In this document: one piece after another, positions 1-11,584 of the stretch | Layout: each line of letters begins with the position of its first letter | Position numbering within the stretch: position 1 is the first letter of the stretch | NCBI RefSeq assembly: GCF_901933205.1 | Contig: NC_044572.1 | Location: forward strand, 74,521,465-74,585,464 | Direction: 5' to 3' | Length of the DNA stretch: 64,000 nucleotides | From: Camarhynchus parvulus | Lineage: Eukaryota; Chordata; Aves; Passeriformes; Thraupidae | The notes under the pieces: generated by a model | Told to the model about the DNA's origin: nothing | The model's input: the letters and a program-made list of their open reading frames with translations, nothing else | The model's database searches: none | Translations under genes and position numbers: made by a program

Positions 1-134
1 CATGGTTCTCCGACTCCTTTTGAGAGAAATGCAGAAAACCTCTGGGATGATAGTCGATTGTTCCATTCAAGTAGAGTTAGAACTTGGCCAGAGTTTGAAC
101 TCTACTTGATGGACATCACTTACATTTTAGGCAA

Positions 135-425
135 TCAGGCCACTGTACACCTTGAACCACAATTGAAAATATTTTTTGTTGAGCCTCTCCCCCAAGTTCT
201 TCTCTGTGCCAGCGTCTCTTTTAGTTCGGCCACAGGGTCTTCCGCTGAGCTGCGTGATGGTTTGTCGTGGCCTTCAGGAAACGAGGTGCTCAGGTTGTGG
301 GGGTGTCTAAGGATTTGGTCCTGCAAAATAAACTTCACAAGTTTAATTAGTTTAGCCCTGAAGGTCCGGTTTAACTGATTTAACCGGGCACCATTTAATT
401 TTGCCATCTTTCTTAACTGCTGCAT
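135..425 (-). pseudogene. Possible env 5' fragment overlapping the integrase end
   Basis: A 96-codon frame that begins inside the last codons of the integrase reading frame and continues past its stop in a different phase. This is where class II retroviruses start env. The N-terminal part is basic with a short hydrophobic patch (around LIKLVKFIL), the middle is polar, and the frame stops without any surface-subunit features such as cysteine clusters or glycosylation sites. No furin site, fusion peptide or transmembrane segment is present. It may be only a truncated leader, or a chance frame. Position is the main evidence. Confidence 0.35.
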
Positions 426-2592
426 ACCCTCGCCCTGTGAGTATTAGCCTCCAACCCCGTTCCCATTCCCCCAGCTCATTTTTAATTGAGACCTGCGGGC
501 CTTCCTCTATCACTTTGGTGGCCCAGTGCTTCTGGGCAGGGCTTTTTATTTCTTCTCCCCTAGGGAATTGGTTTAATGCCAGCAGGGTGGTCGCCAGGAT
601 ACGCGCTTGGTCTTTTTGGGGAATGGAATTGGTAAAACCCTCTGTTTTCGCCAGTACCTCTAGCTTAGTTTTTAAAGTTTTGTTTGCCTGTTCAACAATG
701 GCTTGTCCTGTGCTGTTATATGGGATGCCATGTAGTAAGGTGATGCTCCATTTTGAAACGAAGGCTTGAATTGATTTTGATGTAACATTTGTGCCATTGT
801 CAGTTTTAATTTGCCTTGGTATACCCAGCCATGCCATAGCTGTTAACCAGTGCTGGATGGTTGCCTTGGAGTCTGTTTTTTGATGCTGTGTGGCTACAAT
901 CATCCCACTGTAGGTATCCACGGTTACTGCAAGCCATGCTTGAGGTCTCAGTAGTGGACATAATGTGAAATCTGTCTGCCATATCTCGGCGGCTTTGAGA
1001 CCTCTGGGGTTGACACCGCTGGACCACAGTGGTGATTTTTGGCAATAAGGACATGAGGCGACTACGTGCTTTGCATCAGAGGTTGAAATCCCACACCTTT
1101 TCGCGAGTGCTTTCGCCCGAATATGAAGGGATTCATGGAGTTGCCGGGCATCTCTTAGGGTCCACAGCCCTCTCGCAGCGGCATCTGCCTTGTCATTACC
1201 GATCTGAAAGAATCCCTTGACCGGGTTGTGGCTGTTGACATGGATGATGGATACAGTGCCTTCTCGCGAACTGAGTGCCTCCTCCAGCATCATTGCCACC
1301 ATGGACACTGACACACCGGGTCCAGCCATAGCTAGGCAGAGCCTGGCTACAAATATAGAGTCTGTTACGATGTTAAGGTGCTCATTAAGGAACAGACCAC
1401 ATGCCAGTGCCACGGCAGCTGCTTCAAGATGCTGGACTGAAAGTGTGGGATCGGTTGTTTTGACGCAATACCAGTGTTCTCCTGACTGCCATACCACCGC
1501 TGCGGTGGAGGTCAATGAAGATGCGTCTGTGAACACCGTGGGTCCTGCTTGCAGCCGGTCAATTACCTTTGGTGGGAGGTCAATGTCAACAATTGCAAGG
1601 AACTGCGTCCAAGGGGGCTTTGCTGCATAACGAATTTCTCCTCCAAATCCAGCAAGGGCTATGGCAAGGTGCTCTAATATTGTTGATGATTGTGAAGAAA
1701 TCTGCTTGCGAAAGGGCAGATATATCCTGGCGGGTTCAATGCCCAAATGTCTCAGGGCGAGTTTCCTGCCTTTCATAATAAGGCTGCTGAGGCACTCAAC
1801 TCCCGGGGAAAAGGCGCATGATGGTTTTCCCAACACAACCCATTGTATTGGCCGGGCTTTATCAGGGGGTCCTTGGGCTAGTGCTCCTACTCCTCCTTTT
1901 TTTGTAAAGTGGACATACAAGTCGACCTTTCTCTCTCGCTTGTACATATCATCCTCTCTTCCCCCACCGACCGTGCCCACGTCCGAGCTCCCCCCGCTCT
2001 GGGGTTCACCACCCTGCGGTGCGCAAGGCAGAGGCCTCACCCAGGCACCATCAGGCCCTGAAGTAACAGCTTCCCCCCGCGCCTCTGGGCTAACGACTTC
2101 ACTCCGTGCCTCTGAATTAACGGCCGCGCTTCTCACCTCCTCTAGCAGTTCGTCCCACAATGAATGCTTTTTTCCTGTAGCCTGCGCACCTGGGCTCGGG
2201 GGCCGTGAAGGGCGTCCCCGCAGCGGCAGCTCTCCATACTCTGCCACCTCATGATTGGCTGCGGTCTGTCCGGCCATCCCTTCACCCAGCTGGGGCCCCG
2301 CCTTCATGAAGTCCTGCGGGGCTTTCCATTTTTCCCGTTCCGGGCAAACCTTTTGCGGAGCCCGCACAACTTTTCCCCATGATCTAAGGCTTTGCCCCGA
2401 GCCCAAGGACATCACCTCCTCAGCTAAAGCCTGGGTGCACTTGTCCCACACATCCAGACGGAGTAACTCCTCCGGGTGCCCAATTACCCCCATATGCAGG
2501 AGCCTCGATGCAATGAAGATAAAGTCTCCCGCCTTGCAGTCCAACCCCCACTGCCTATGAACCCCTAATACGACCTTGGCGCGAGACTGCAT
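352..2592 (-). CDS. Fused Gag-like / RT-connection / RNase H / integrase ORF of an endogenous retrovirus
   Basis: 746 codons without a stop. Residues ~1-75 look like a helical matrix-type Gag N-terminus, and ~76-215 are a Pro/Gly/Ser-rich linker. From ~225-345 the sequence resembles the reverse transcriptase connection region. RNase H spans ~346-480, with its acidic set at D356 (FTDAS), E390, D411 (VTDS) and D467. Integrase spans ~481-746: zinc-binding H486, H490, C514 and C517; catalytic D541, D598 and E634, with exactly 35 residues between the last two; and a C-terminal W/GRGY domain. Capsid, nucleocapsid, protease and the polymerase core with its active-site motif are absent, so a deletion has joined gag to late pol in frame, probably between residues ~210 and 232. 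An in-frame stop lies ten codons before the chosen Met. The Gag label for the N-terminus is by position and general character; RNase H and integrase are certain. It cannot make a full replication apparatus alone, and expression is unknown. Confidence 0.88.
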   Translation of the reverse strand: MQSRAKVVLGVHRQWGLDCKAGDFIFIASRLLHMGVIGHPEELLRLDVWDKCTQALAEEVMSLGSGQSLRSWGKVVRAPQKVCPEREKWKAPQDFMKAGPQLGEGMAGQTAANHEVAEYGELPLRGRPSRPPSPGAQATGKKHSLWDELLEEVRSAAVNSEARSEVVSPEARGEAVTSGPDGAWVRPLPCAPQGGEPQSGGSSDVGTVGGGREDDMYKRERKVDLYVHFTKKGGVGALAQGPPDKARPIQWVVLGKPSCAFSPGVECLSSLIMKGRKLALRHLGIEPARIYLPFRKQISSQSSTILEHLAIALAGFGGEIRYAAKPPWTQFLAIVDIDLPPKVIDRLQAGPTVFTDASSLTSTAAVVWQSGEHWYCVKTTDPTLSVQHLEAAAVALACGLFLNEHLNIVTDSIFVARLCLAMAGPGVSVSMVAMMLEEALSSREGTVSIIHVNSHNPVKGFFQIGNDKADAAARGLWTLRDARQLHESLHIRAKALAKRCGISTSDAKHVVASCPYCQKSPLWSSGVNPRGLKAAEIWQTDFTLCPLLRPQAWLAVTVDTYSGMIVATQHQKTDSKATIQHWLTAMAWLGIPRQIKTDNGTNVTSKSIQAFVSKWSITLLHGIPYNSTGQAIVEQANKTLKTKLEVLAKTEGFTNSIPQKDQARILATTLLALNQFPRGEEIKSPAQKHWATKVIEEGPQVSIKNELGEWERGWRLILTGRGYAAVKKDGKIKWCPVKSVKPDLQG

Positions 2593-2599
2593 TTCCCAT
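2555..2599 (-). pseudogene. Likely original gag start (Met-Gly, myristoylation-type), out of frame
   Basis: A start codon 7 bases upstream of the long frame opens a 14-codon reading frame beginning Met-Gly-Asn-Ala-Val-Ser. Glycine at position 2 and serine at position 6 fit the N-myristoylation pattern common to class II Gag proteins. The frame then stops at 2555-2557, while the neighbouring frame runs on as the 746-codon ORF. The simplest reading is that gag once began here and a small insertion or deletion moved the start out of register. The frame and residues are seen; the history is inferred. Confidence 0.5.
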
Positions 2600-2639
2600 G
2601 CGCCAGTCCGGGAGCGTTCTTACAGATAGCATAATTGTT

Positions 2640-4929
2640 TTTCCATTCCTGTTCCAGGTCAGATATTTTCCCATGTGGTGCTATTTGCATCTCTTGCTGT
2701 ATAGGATGCTTTAGAATTTCTGCTTAGATCAAGCAAGTGAGACTTAGGACTTAAAGAAAACTGTATGGAAGAGCAAGTGGAGACAGAGCTACACTCTGGG
2801 GCTGCCTGAATGGCTGTAAATGCTAATGGTGTAGGCATCTGAATTGCACCCCTGACAACCAAATGCATGATAAGTTGTTAGCTGTTAACAGGAATGGTCA
2901 AAGTTGATTGTGAACAACAATTTTCAGGAATTTGCATAATAATTCTTCTTGCTCCCTCTGCCCTTTTTATCTCTGTTTTCTCTGCAGTAAGAACTTCACC
3001 TTTCCCTGACACCAATATATATTTTTCTTTACCTTTGTCAAAAGAAAAATAGGACTTTAGATATAAAACCTAATGAAAACTAGTAGACTGTAGGCAGCTA
3101 ATTTGAGAGTCCAGTTTCTGCCTCTGGAAGGACAAGTTACAATTTGTATTAATCTTAACTCTACATAAGTTTTCAAAAGCTTGCATTTTGGTGAAGTTGA
3201 TCCTCTGTAAGGGCAAAAGGTATCTGGCAACAGCATCAAAAAAAAAAAAAAACCTCCTCAGAGGCTTAACAATAAATTTACATGTGATAAATTATATAGA
3301 TTTTTGAAAGGACAGCTTTTAATTTTGAGGTCTCTGGTAACATCAGGCATGGAGCAGAGGGTGTTGGAACAGACAATGTCTAAAGGTAATTATCACTAAA
3401 GTCATCTAGTGATAATTACTGAAAACAGTGGTCATCGAGCAGAAAAGACCATCACAGCAACATTACACTTTCCCATTCTCTCTACCTTTAACATCTTGCC
3501 CTCATGGCACTATTTTCTTCAGTTTTCTCTCCTATTTTGTGCTTTCATAAAGCTTTGCATTCTTCTCCAAAGATCATGAAACTATATTATACAGCATCAT
3601 TTGATGTAGAAAGAATCAAACAGTACATCAAACTCTGTCATCCCTTTCAGCTCTATTCTGTCATTAGAAACAAAACCATGTAGAAATTTACTCAAAAGGT
3701 TATACTTTCAACTATTATAAATATAAAATACCTTTACACTGTATGACAGCATGAGGAAGTCAGCTTTACTTATAAACGAATTATACTTTTTAACTCTCTG
3801 ATGCAAAAAAATACTGAAGATCTTTAGCAGTATCACAAAATATTTCTCATTTGAGATTTTATTTTAACAAAAGGCAATAAATAAAACAAAATTAAGTGAT
3901 GCATTTTCATACAGGAACTCCTTCCATGCAGTAGATTATTCTAAATTATCACAAACACCTTCTCAGTCTTACAGTTTATATTTCTTCTAAAAGTTTATAA
4001 AAGTAGGATCTGGAAAAAATAATACAAGGGTTGAAAAGTCCTAGTTTTCTTTGCATTTGATGTAAAGATAACCATAAAAAAAATTATAATCTTGAACAGT
4101 TTACTCAGATATGCCTCCTTCCCAAACGCTGAAATGCTTCCTAAAAAAATGAGACAATTGCTTCTACAGAAAGACTATAGAACAATTGAGAATCCAAGGA
4201 ATACTTGCTAAAAACCACCAAAACCCATAAAAGGAATAAAAGAAAATATTTTGTGAGCTTTCATTATAAATGTTTCATTACTTGTTGCCTGCTTCATGAC
4301 TAATGTGGATATAGGGCTGTTGAGTCAATTTATGATTTTAGAGGAAGAACTGATTAGAAACAATGAGGATGAAATGACCATTAATGACTGTTAACTGCTG
4401 AAGAAATTATTATGATTGACACACCCAAGGCTACTTAATAAAACAGATTTCCTGCCTTTTTAGATAGTTCTGAAAGTATTAGGTCCCTACAAGATTTGAC
4501 CCTCACTATATGTGCGACAGAACGAGGTTATTATTTCCTCTGGATAACAGTATCCAAGGGAAGGCCGACAGTTTTGGAAAATAAATAGATCCTTGAAGAC
4601 TGAAGAGCTCTAGAGCAGACTGTCCCTCCAAGTTTCTTGACTGAAGAACATTAGTAATTCTTCCAAGCACCCTCCATAATTGCTCATTACTTAAAACGAA
4701 CTGACGAAATGAGGAAAGAAGTGCTAAAATTTTTGAAAGGGAAAGGTGTTAAAGTAAGTATCCTAGCTGCTGCTAATTGAAGCCATAATTCTATGGATGT
4801 AGGATCCATGTACTGGGTTCCACTACAATTCAGGAATTTCCTGAATCAGATGTTTAGAACTGAGGAGGCTATAACTAGAAGGAATTCCTATTGATTAATA
4901 TTTTTCAAATACTTTTTCCTGAATGTTTA
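2640..4929. other. AT-rich non-coding DNA, no feature recognised
   Basis: No open frame here has domain content. Seen: an A-run near 3239-3253 and many short homopolymers. An ATTTGCATAAT-like POU motif lies near 2930. No LTR or primer-binding site is visible next to the provirus. Confidence 0.6.
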
Positions 4930-5005
4930 TTTTTGTCCACTGTTATAGATGGAATGCTGGGCTAAATGGGTCTTGTTCTGATCCAGTACAACAGGTCCTA
5001 CTAAG
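4930..5005 (+). repeat. Old CR1-type LINE 3' tail
   Basis: The stretch resembles the end of ancient amniote CR1 elements: a 'gctgggctaaatggg' segment followed by 'tctgatccagtac'. It is diverged and lacks a clear terminal microsatellite. Assigned by recognition of the family tail, not by alignment. Confidence 0.5.
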
Positions 5006-6168
5006 CAGGTGGATTTTTAGGAATAGGATCTTTAAACAGTAAGGACTTTTCAACCCTAATTTTAACAAAACAGGCATTTTGTCATAGTATTTTTTGCATT
5101 TTGCTGAAATCCACAGGAAAGAAATTGCTTTACTGTTATCCCCTACTTGGTATGCTAATAAATAAATAATACATTAGGCAGTGAGTGCTCTCTCAATCTC
5201 AGTGACTGTTGGTAAAATAAGAGGTGGCCTGCAATCAGGAAGGTATTTTTAGCTGAAGGAACTGCAGCATGAAATGTGATGTTTTAGCTCTAAGATGTCA
5301 GAAGCAAATCCTTATTAATTCTGACCTCTCTATATTATGCATCTTTCTGATCAACTCTCTGGTAGTGCTGCTCTGTCAGACAATGGAGCTTGGGATTCAG
5401 AGTAAATAGACCTGCCAGAGCACATTTCCACTGTGATTGGATCAGAGCCTGGTTGCCATTCGACAGTTTCTTCACCATAAAATTCTTCTCAGTATCTCCT
5501 CAGCCTTGCAAAAAGAAGTTAAACATATCCTGCTATGCAGCAATATTGCAGCTTTACTTGTTGCTTAATGTTTTCACTGATGCTTTCTTCATCATCCACT
5601 GGGCACAAACACTTTAGTATTTTAAACCATCTGTTAAATTAACATACTTTTAAGAAAAGCATGCTTTCATAGCTCCTGTTCAACTTCCTTTACAAAGTGC
5701 ACATTTGCAAGTTGTGTAGTGTCTATGGTGTCTACTCTGAAAGGCCTACCAATTAAGATTTGTGAATATTGAACAATTTTGTTCTTAAAATTCTGTAGAT
5801 ATGAAATTAAGATTACATTCTTAAAACAGAAATGCTGCCACTTTCTCTTTCAGCCTCAGAGAAATTTTATATTCAAGCTTAAGGACCATTTTGCATTTAA
5901 AAGAGACGTATGTGGAGGTTATTCATAATGCCATCCTTCTCAAAAAAACAGTCAGAATTAATTTGTTTGGTCTCCAAGACAACAGCCATAGCTTTCTTAT
6001 GCCAAACAAAGGTTCTAATTAATGTCATCTAGGTATCTGCAGGCATCATTGATGATCTATGGTCTTTTGTGTCTGATCTATCTGAAAAATGCCTGTGTTC
6101 CATAAGCAAAGGGATGATATGTCTATGTTGTGAAAGTAAGCGAACAGATGAAAGTGAGAATAATTAGG
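5006..6168. other. AT-rich non-coding DNA, no feature recognised
   Basis: No convincing gene. The 75-codon frame at 5390-5617 has no recognised domain, and I could not see convincing splice sites around it. Confidence 0.55.
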
Positions 6169-6276
6169 AGTCAGGAGTGTAAAGGACCCATTTTTTCAAA
6201 AGGCAATAGTGATTTTTTTTTGTCCTCTCCATACTTCTGTTGATAACATGAAAATGGGTCCTTTACACTCCTGACT
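6169..6276. repeat. Perfect 26-bp inverted repeat with 56-nt loop
   Basis: The arm 6169-6194 (starts agtcaggagtgt) is the exact reverse complement of 6251-6276 (ends cactcctgact). Pairing stops abruptly at both arm ends. The loop, 6195-6250, includes a run of T. Perfect arms in otherwise diverged DNA point to a recent template-switch or inverted duplication. A stable hairpin could form in DNA or RNA. Confidence 0.9.
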
Positions 6277-6559
6277 ATCAGTTGCTGTTCTTTTGTACAA
6301 CGCTGAATGACCATTATGTTAGATTACCTATGAGTTTTCCCTAGGGTTTTGAGGGCACCTCTGTTCCCTTGCTTAGCTTCTTCTGAAGGAGATCCAGTGT
6401 CAAGATCTGGAGTGCATACCCAGAACATTTCCACTGTTTCTTTCCTTGTGTGCAGCAGGAAATTAATATTGTGTGTTTTTTTTAATTTTCATTGCTTTGT
6501 GGAACTTTGTAGAGAATGCCTAGAGGGTTTGGTGATGGTTTTGTTGGGCCAGCACTGGG

Positions 6560-6760
6560 GTTTTTTTTCAGGGAAAAAAGGTGTTTCTTTGGTTTGTTGG
6601 TTAGTTGGTTTTGTTGGTTTTTTCATTGATTTTGGTTTTGGGTTTGGTTTGGTTTGTTGGAGTTTTGTTTGAGTTTTTTCCATTGTTTGTTTTGTTTTGT
6701 TGGAGTTTTAAAATTTATTTTGGTTTGGGGTTTGATTTGGTTTTCTTTTGTTTTTTTTAG
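6560..6760. repeat. GT-rich low-complexity tract
   Basis: Irregular repeats of ggttt, ttggtt and tttgtt over about 200 bp with no fixed period. Frames on both strands here (Gly/Phe-rich, and Lys/Pro/Thr-rich on the complement) are by-products of the composition. Confidence 0.8.
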
Positions 6761-9700
6761 CATGCTTTGACTGCATGACAACATTATTTGAATTTACTGC
6801 TTTCACAGCTTATGTGGATTGGCAAAGTAGTGTGATGGTTACTTTTACCTGGCTTTTTGGGGTCTTTTTTGCTCTCACTTATCCTGTTAACTGTAGTTAA
6901 GTCCACTGCAGAGAAAGACAGTTTCTCTGCTGTGATATTGTGATATTTTGTTTGGACTGTGTAGGCACTTGAGAAGCTAGTTCAGTGGAGTGTGCTGGGA
7001 TGGCAATGCAGATTGCTGTTGTTGACAATCTTAAGCGTTCTCACTCATTCTTGGTCACAGCAGTCCTGAATTGAGAGTATCAGTTTTACCTCCTTTGAAT
7101 AATGATTTCTGTGCTGTGACTCTCAGCTTAGACGAGTGTGTTAAGAATATAGATATGTGGGAGAAAATAAACCTACTTGCTCCAGTGAGTCCTAAGGAAT
7201 CAGAGGGACTGGGTGCAGCAGGGCTTAATTTCGGATTAGAACCAGTTTGGAAAGATAAATCTGGTTGTGATCAGTAAGACCCCAGATGCATAAATAATGT
7301 GGGCTACACTCTAATCTGATCTGATTCACAGTGAGAGAGTCACAAATAGTGAGTTTTAACTAATTAAACACTAAAATTCTGGATTAATTAAAAAGGAACT
7401 TTCAAGAACACAGGTTCACCAATAGTGCAGCTTACTGGAGCAACAGGTTATAGATTCTTTCAGACTGCTGGTGATAAAGTCACTGCACGTGCAAAATGTA
7501 AGTGTATAGCATGGTGAACAAGAGTTCCTGGGTATACTCCAGTGCAGTTGGATGCGCAAATCTTATAACAGAGGTGTCCTCACTTTGGGGAGCAAAGAGG
7601 AGCAAGCCTCATCCACTTGCATGCAACGTCATCGTATTCTCATCCTCTATTGCTGAGGATTTCAAACGCCAATCTATACTTCTGGAATAAGTGGAGGTGA
7701 GAGTGTTGTCAAATGTTCTGTTACTGCCATCATAAATGGAGAGGTGAGACAATTTATGTGTAAATGAAGGATATCAAGATTTACAAAGAAAGATTGCAAA
7801 GACTGTGGGTCTTGCACAAGGACATAATGAAACTGGGACACATTAGAGTCCCACACTTCCACCTGGGCAACTGCAGAAAAAAGGGCTGTCTGGCTTCTGC
7901 CTGACAACCTGTCACCACCTCAGCAGGCCATCATGTCCACAGAAATCCCATCATACACACAGAAATTCCATTACCTCATATCTCATGAAAATCCCTTTAC
8001 CACATATCTCATTATATATATCATGGCTATAGGCCTCATTCCCACACAGTGTCATAAGCACATTTGGAGACCTCTGGAAGATAGATATTTACCAGTCCCA
8101 AGATATACAGCTTACTTGGACAAATGATCTTTGAAAAGAAAAAAAAAGACGTAGAAACTACATATGGATGTCAGCAGCCCAGATCTTGGAGTAGAGGAAG
8201 GAAGATGAGAAAATTCCAAATAAATTGATTAATTCCTTCTTTTCACACAAATACAACATTTGAAGTCCCCTTCAGGCAATAATGATTATCATGATTCTGG
8301 ATGCCATAAAATCATTTCAGACTGGGGAGACGAAGGATGCAGCACAGTTCAGAATGTGGTGGTAATTTGGCACAGCTGATTGTTTCCTGGGGAATAGGGA
8401 GGGTTGTGATCTTTCACTTTTATTCACATATCTAGAAGAGTGCAATGAACAAGCAGCTCAAAATAATATTATCCTGTACAAGCCATACAGAAAAACTCAC
8501 TGTTTACTCCTGTGAATGTGTCTAAGCACGAAATTCCATTAAAAATGGACAAGAAAAAAACTAGAATTCATTTCTATTTCTGAAGGGTCCCTTTTCTTTT
8601 TGTGCTTGCTTACTTGTTTCTTTTTTGAGGCAAAATAGTTTTGGATTCTATTAGTTGATGCTTTTAACTGCTCTCCACTCACCCCCCTCCAGTGAAGCCA
8701 TGCATTTCCATCCAGGAGGGCTTTGCCTCTTTATTACTTGCTCTGATATGAGCAGCAGCCCATGGAAAGGACTACAGTGAACCATATAATATCATTACTA
8801 TTAATGGGCTCAGGAAGCACAGTCCATGAAAATACACTAGTTCAAGCTTAAAAAAAAAAATTAGAGGTTTTAGAGGTTTTACCTCATCTCATTCAAATGA
8901 TGAATGAAAATGCTGAACCATTTCTACAAGACAGATGAACACTCTGAACTGAGGAAGCATGTTCAGGCAGATTGCATGTGTGAAACCTATGGTTATGAAA
9001 GATGACTGCAGTATCTTTCTGTATCAGTATTAATGATGCTTATAATGCATTCCTGAATATACACATTTGCTTACAGATATAGATAGATTTGAAGGCATGT
9101 CATGCCTTGTGGCTTTTTTCTTTAACTAATGGATTAGTGAAAAAGGCTGCCATAGTTCAGCTTCCTGACTTCACTAATGCAAGTTGAAAAAGTTTGGTTA
9201 TCATTTGACAAATGTTCCTGTCTACATCAAATCCTCTGAACCATGTAAATTTTTATCTAGAGATGTGCCAAAGTACTTGAGAATAATTTGGGCAGCTGCT
9301 GAACTGTTACCCACGAGTTCACAGACAGAACTTTTCACCTCTTCCTTTCTTTCCACTTTAGTAAATTTGGCTAGAAAAATTGTTAGCACAGTGGGGGAAA
9401 CTTGGCTGCACCAAAATATTTTATTTATCTTTTAACATGCTTTTTTGCACCATAGTCACAAATGCACTGACATACTTATATGGTATGCCATGGAAATGCT
9501 GAGATGGTAATATAATACCACAGAATATCCAATATTACTCTTAACTGATTGAACTGCTGATGAACCAATCTATGTGAGCCACACTTCAGTGTTCTCTTGG
9601 TAGACCAGTCCAGGGTAACTTTTTGGATTGTAGACCTTCTTGACTAGCAGATATACTATGAAAAGCTGGCAGCTTGGGAAGAAAACACAAGAGATGCAAC

Positions 9701-11584
9701 AAAAAAAAATCCCATTCTGTGTCCTACTGGCATTCCCTGACCTTGACCCAAAAGAAGTATTGCAGTTACCAGTGCACAGGAAGCTGAGAGTAAGTTCAGT
9801 AGATCCTCACCAGGAAAAGAAGGGCTTCAGGCAGTGAAATTTGCATAGTAAACATTAAATTCAGAACGCTCTCAACTCTGAGCCTCAAGCTCTCTGCCTG
9901 ATAGTGCTGCTACTTCTTGTGCAGCAGGTACTAGAGTGCTGTTTCTTAGGCATATAATTTTATTATATTTACCTTTTAACATACTGTTCTTTCATTGGCT
10001 ACTGTCTGACGAAGATTTTATAAATGAAAGTATTTTTATTGAATAGACCAATGAAAATTGTCTTTTCTCCAATTAGTTCTTATCAGTCTACAACAGCTAC
10101 ATCCTGATGAGGATTTCCAGTTGAGTCAAAATATATTTATATTATATTGGGAAAAAAGCAAGAACATATATTCTAATTTCCATTAGTGATTGCAGACTTG
10201 AAATCATTTGAGATAAATTCTGACAGACGTTTCTTGTGGAAGTTTTGAACCATCATATCAACTTCAAAAAATTAGCATTTAATTGAAGAATATTTATTAA
10301 ATTAAGTTTATGCCTTCAAAATAACCTATTAATTCAGACAGGAGTTGCATGAAGAAATATCTAGAGTAAATGATGCTGGTACTGTCCACCTCTTCAGCAA
10401 AGTATGTCAGGCTCAAACAAACAGATAAAATGATCCAGGCTTAGAACAGATTGAGAGTGATTCTTCATGGATGGCAAACAGAGGCAGCAGAGATTCTTCC
10501 AAGAATAAAATTAAATTGTGACTGCATAGGTGGAGCTGCTGTATATGATGGGATTCTTTACAAGGGCACTACTTTCAAAATTTTACATGTCACAAAATAC
10601 CACTTTGCTTTAAAAAAATGCCAAGTGTAGGCAAAAGAGACTGTCTATATAAAAAGAGAAGCTTGAAATATTTTATGATGTTCAGGCATGAATAGTAGAA
10701 ACAAATGTTAGGTCTCTAAGCAGAATCTGATGTACCCAGAAGGTAAAATATAGACTAAGCAAAGTCCATTAATTTCCCCACCAAACTGGGGCCAAATCTC
10801 TCACCAAACGAATTTATTTAGCGGAAAATGTTGCCCATTAAGACAATATAAATAGCTCCAAACTGTAAAAAATAAATACGTGAAAATTAATAGTCATAGT
10901 TAAAAAGTTGCAATACAAAGCACACAGTAGAGAAAAAAAATATTGTGAAATGTCATTTGAAATAGATAACAGCTAAGAGCTCATTGTTTAGGAAGAATTA
11001 ATTCCAATAAATCTCTTAGCTATGCCATTCAAATATTTCCTGTTGATTTCTTACAATATATATATAGACAAAAATTAGGAAAATATTAAATATACATTAA
11101 AATAACTTGAAAGTTAGTGAATTAAATATTTTAGTCATTAACTTTATCAAATTTACCATGCTTCATTACAATCTTGCATGAATGCTAGGGCTAGAACAAA
11201 CAAATGCCTGTCTAGTCTAAATCACATAATTGGAAATTCTTTTATCACATTCTGTCATTTGTGGTCATGCAAGTTTATACATTTATCTAGGTTTAACTTA
11301 AAAACATAAAGTGATGGAAAAGTCACAATATTCCATTGCAATTTTTTTCCTTAGTTAACTATAAAAATGTGTTTCTGTCTCACTTTTGCTATTATATTCT
11401 GGCTAAACAGATGAAAGGTCCCTCTAAAATTTTTTGTCTGTTTCTTGCATCAGTTTTTACAGATCTTGATCAATACTTAAGAGGAAGCTACCAAGATGAG
11501 AACTGTGAGAGAGCAGATTTAGATTAGATATTAGTAAAAAAAAAAGTCTAAGGTAGTAGGGCAGCGGATCTGTTTGTTCAAAGC
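6761..11584. other. AT-rich non-coding DNA, no feature recognised
   Basis: Small frames at 7071-7277, 7502-7690, 7933-8127 and 9184-9435 lack domains or convincing exon borders. No transposon end or RNA gene was recognised. Confidence 0.55.

Larger units (their letters stand above)
135..2622 (-). mobile_element. Internally deleted class II (betaretrovirus-like) endogenous retrovirus
   Basis: A provirus remnant read on the minus strand. Seen: a long frame (352-2592) ending in RNase H and integrase, a short overlapping frame after it (135-425) where env begins in class II viruses, and a Met-Gly start at 2599 where gag would begin. No LTR, primer-binding site or polypurine tract was found on either side, so both ends are unresolved; the left part may continue past the window edge or stop near 135. 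The right limit is set at the in-frame stop at 2620-2622, and the retroviral character fades by about 2640. Base composition is more GC-rich than the AT-rich DNA to its right. The class II assignment rests on integrase and connection-domain sequence and on the pol/env overlap; it is inferred, not searched. Confidence 0.85.

Noticed and set aside
401..2560. Plus-strand frames up to 197 codons across the provirus
   Set aside because: They are antisense shadows of the minus-strand RNase H-integrase frame, with no recognisable domains of their own.
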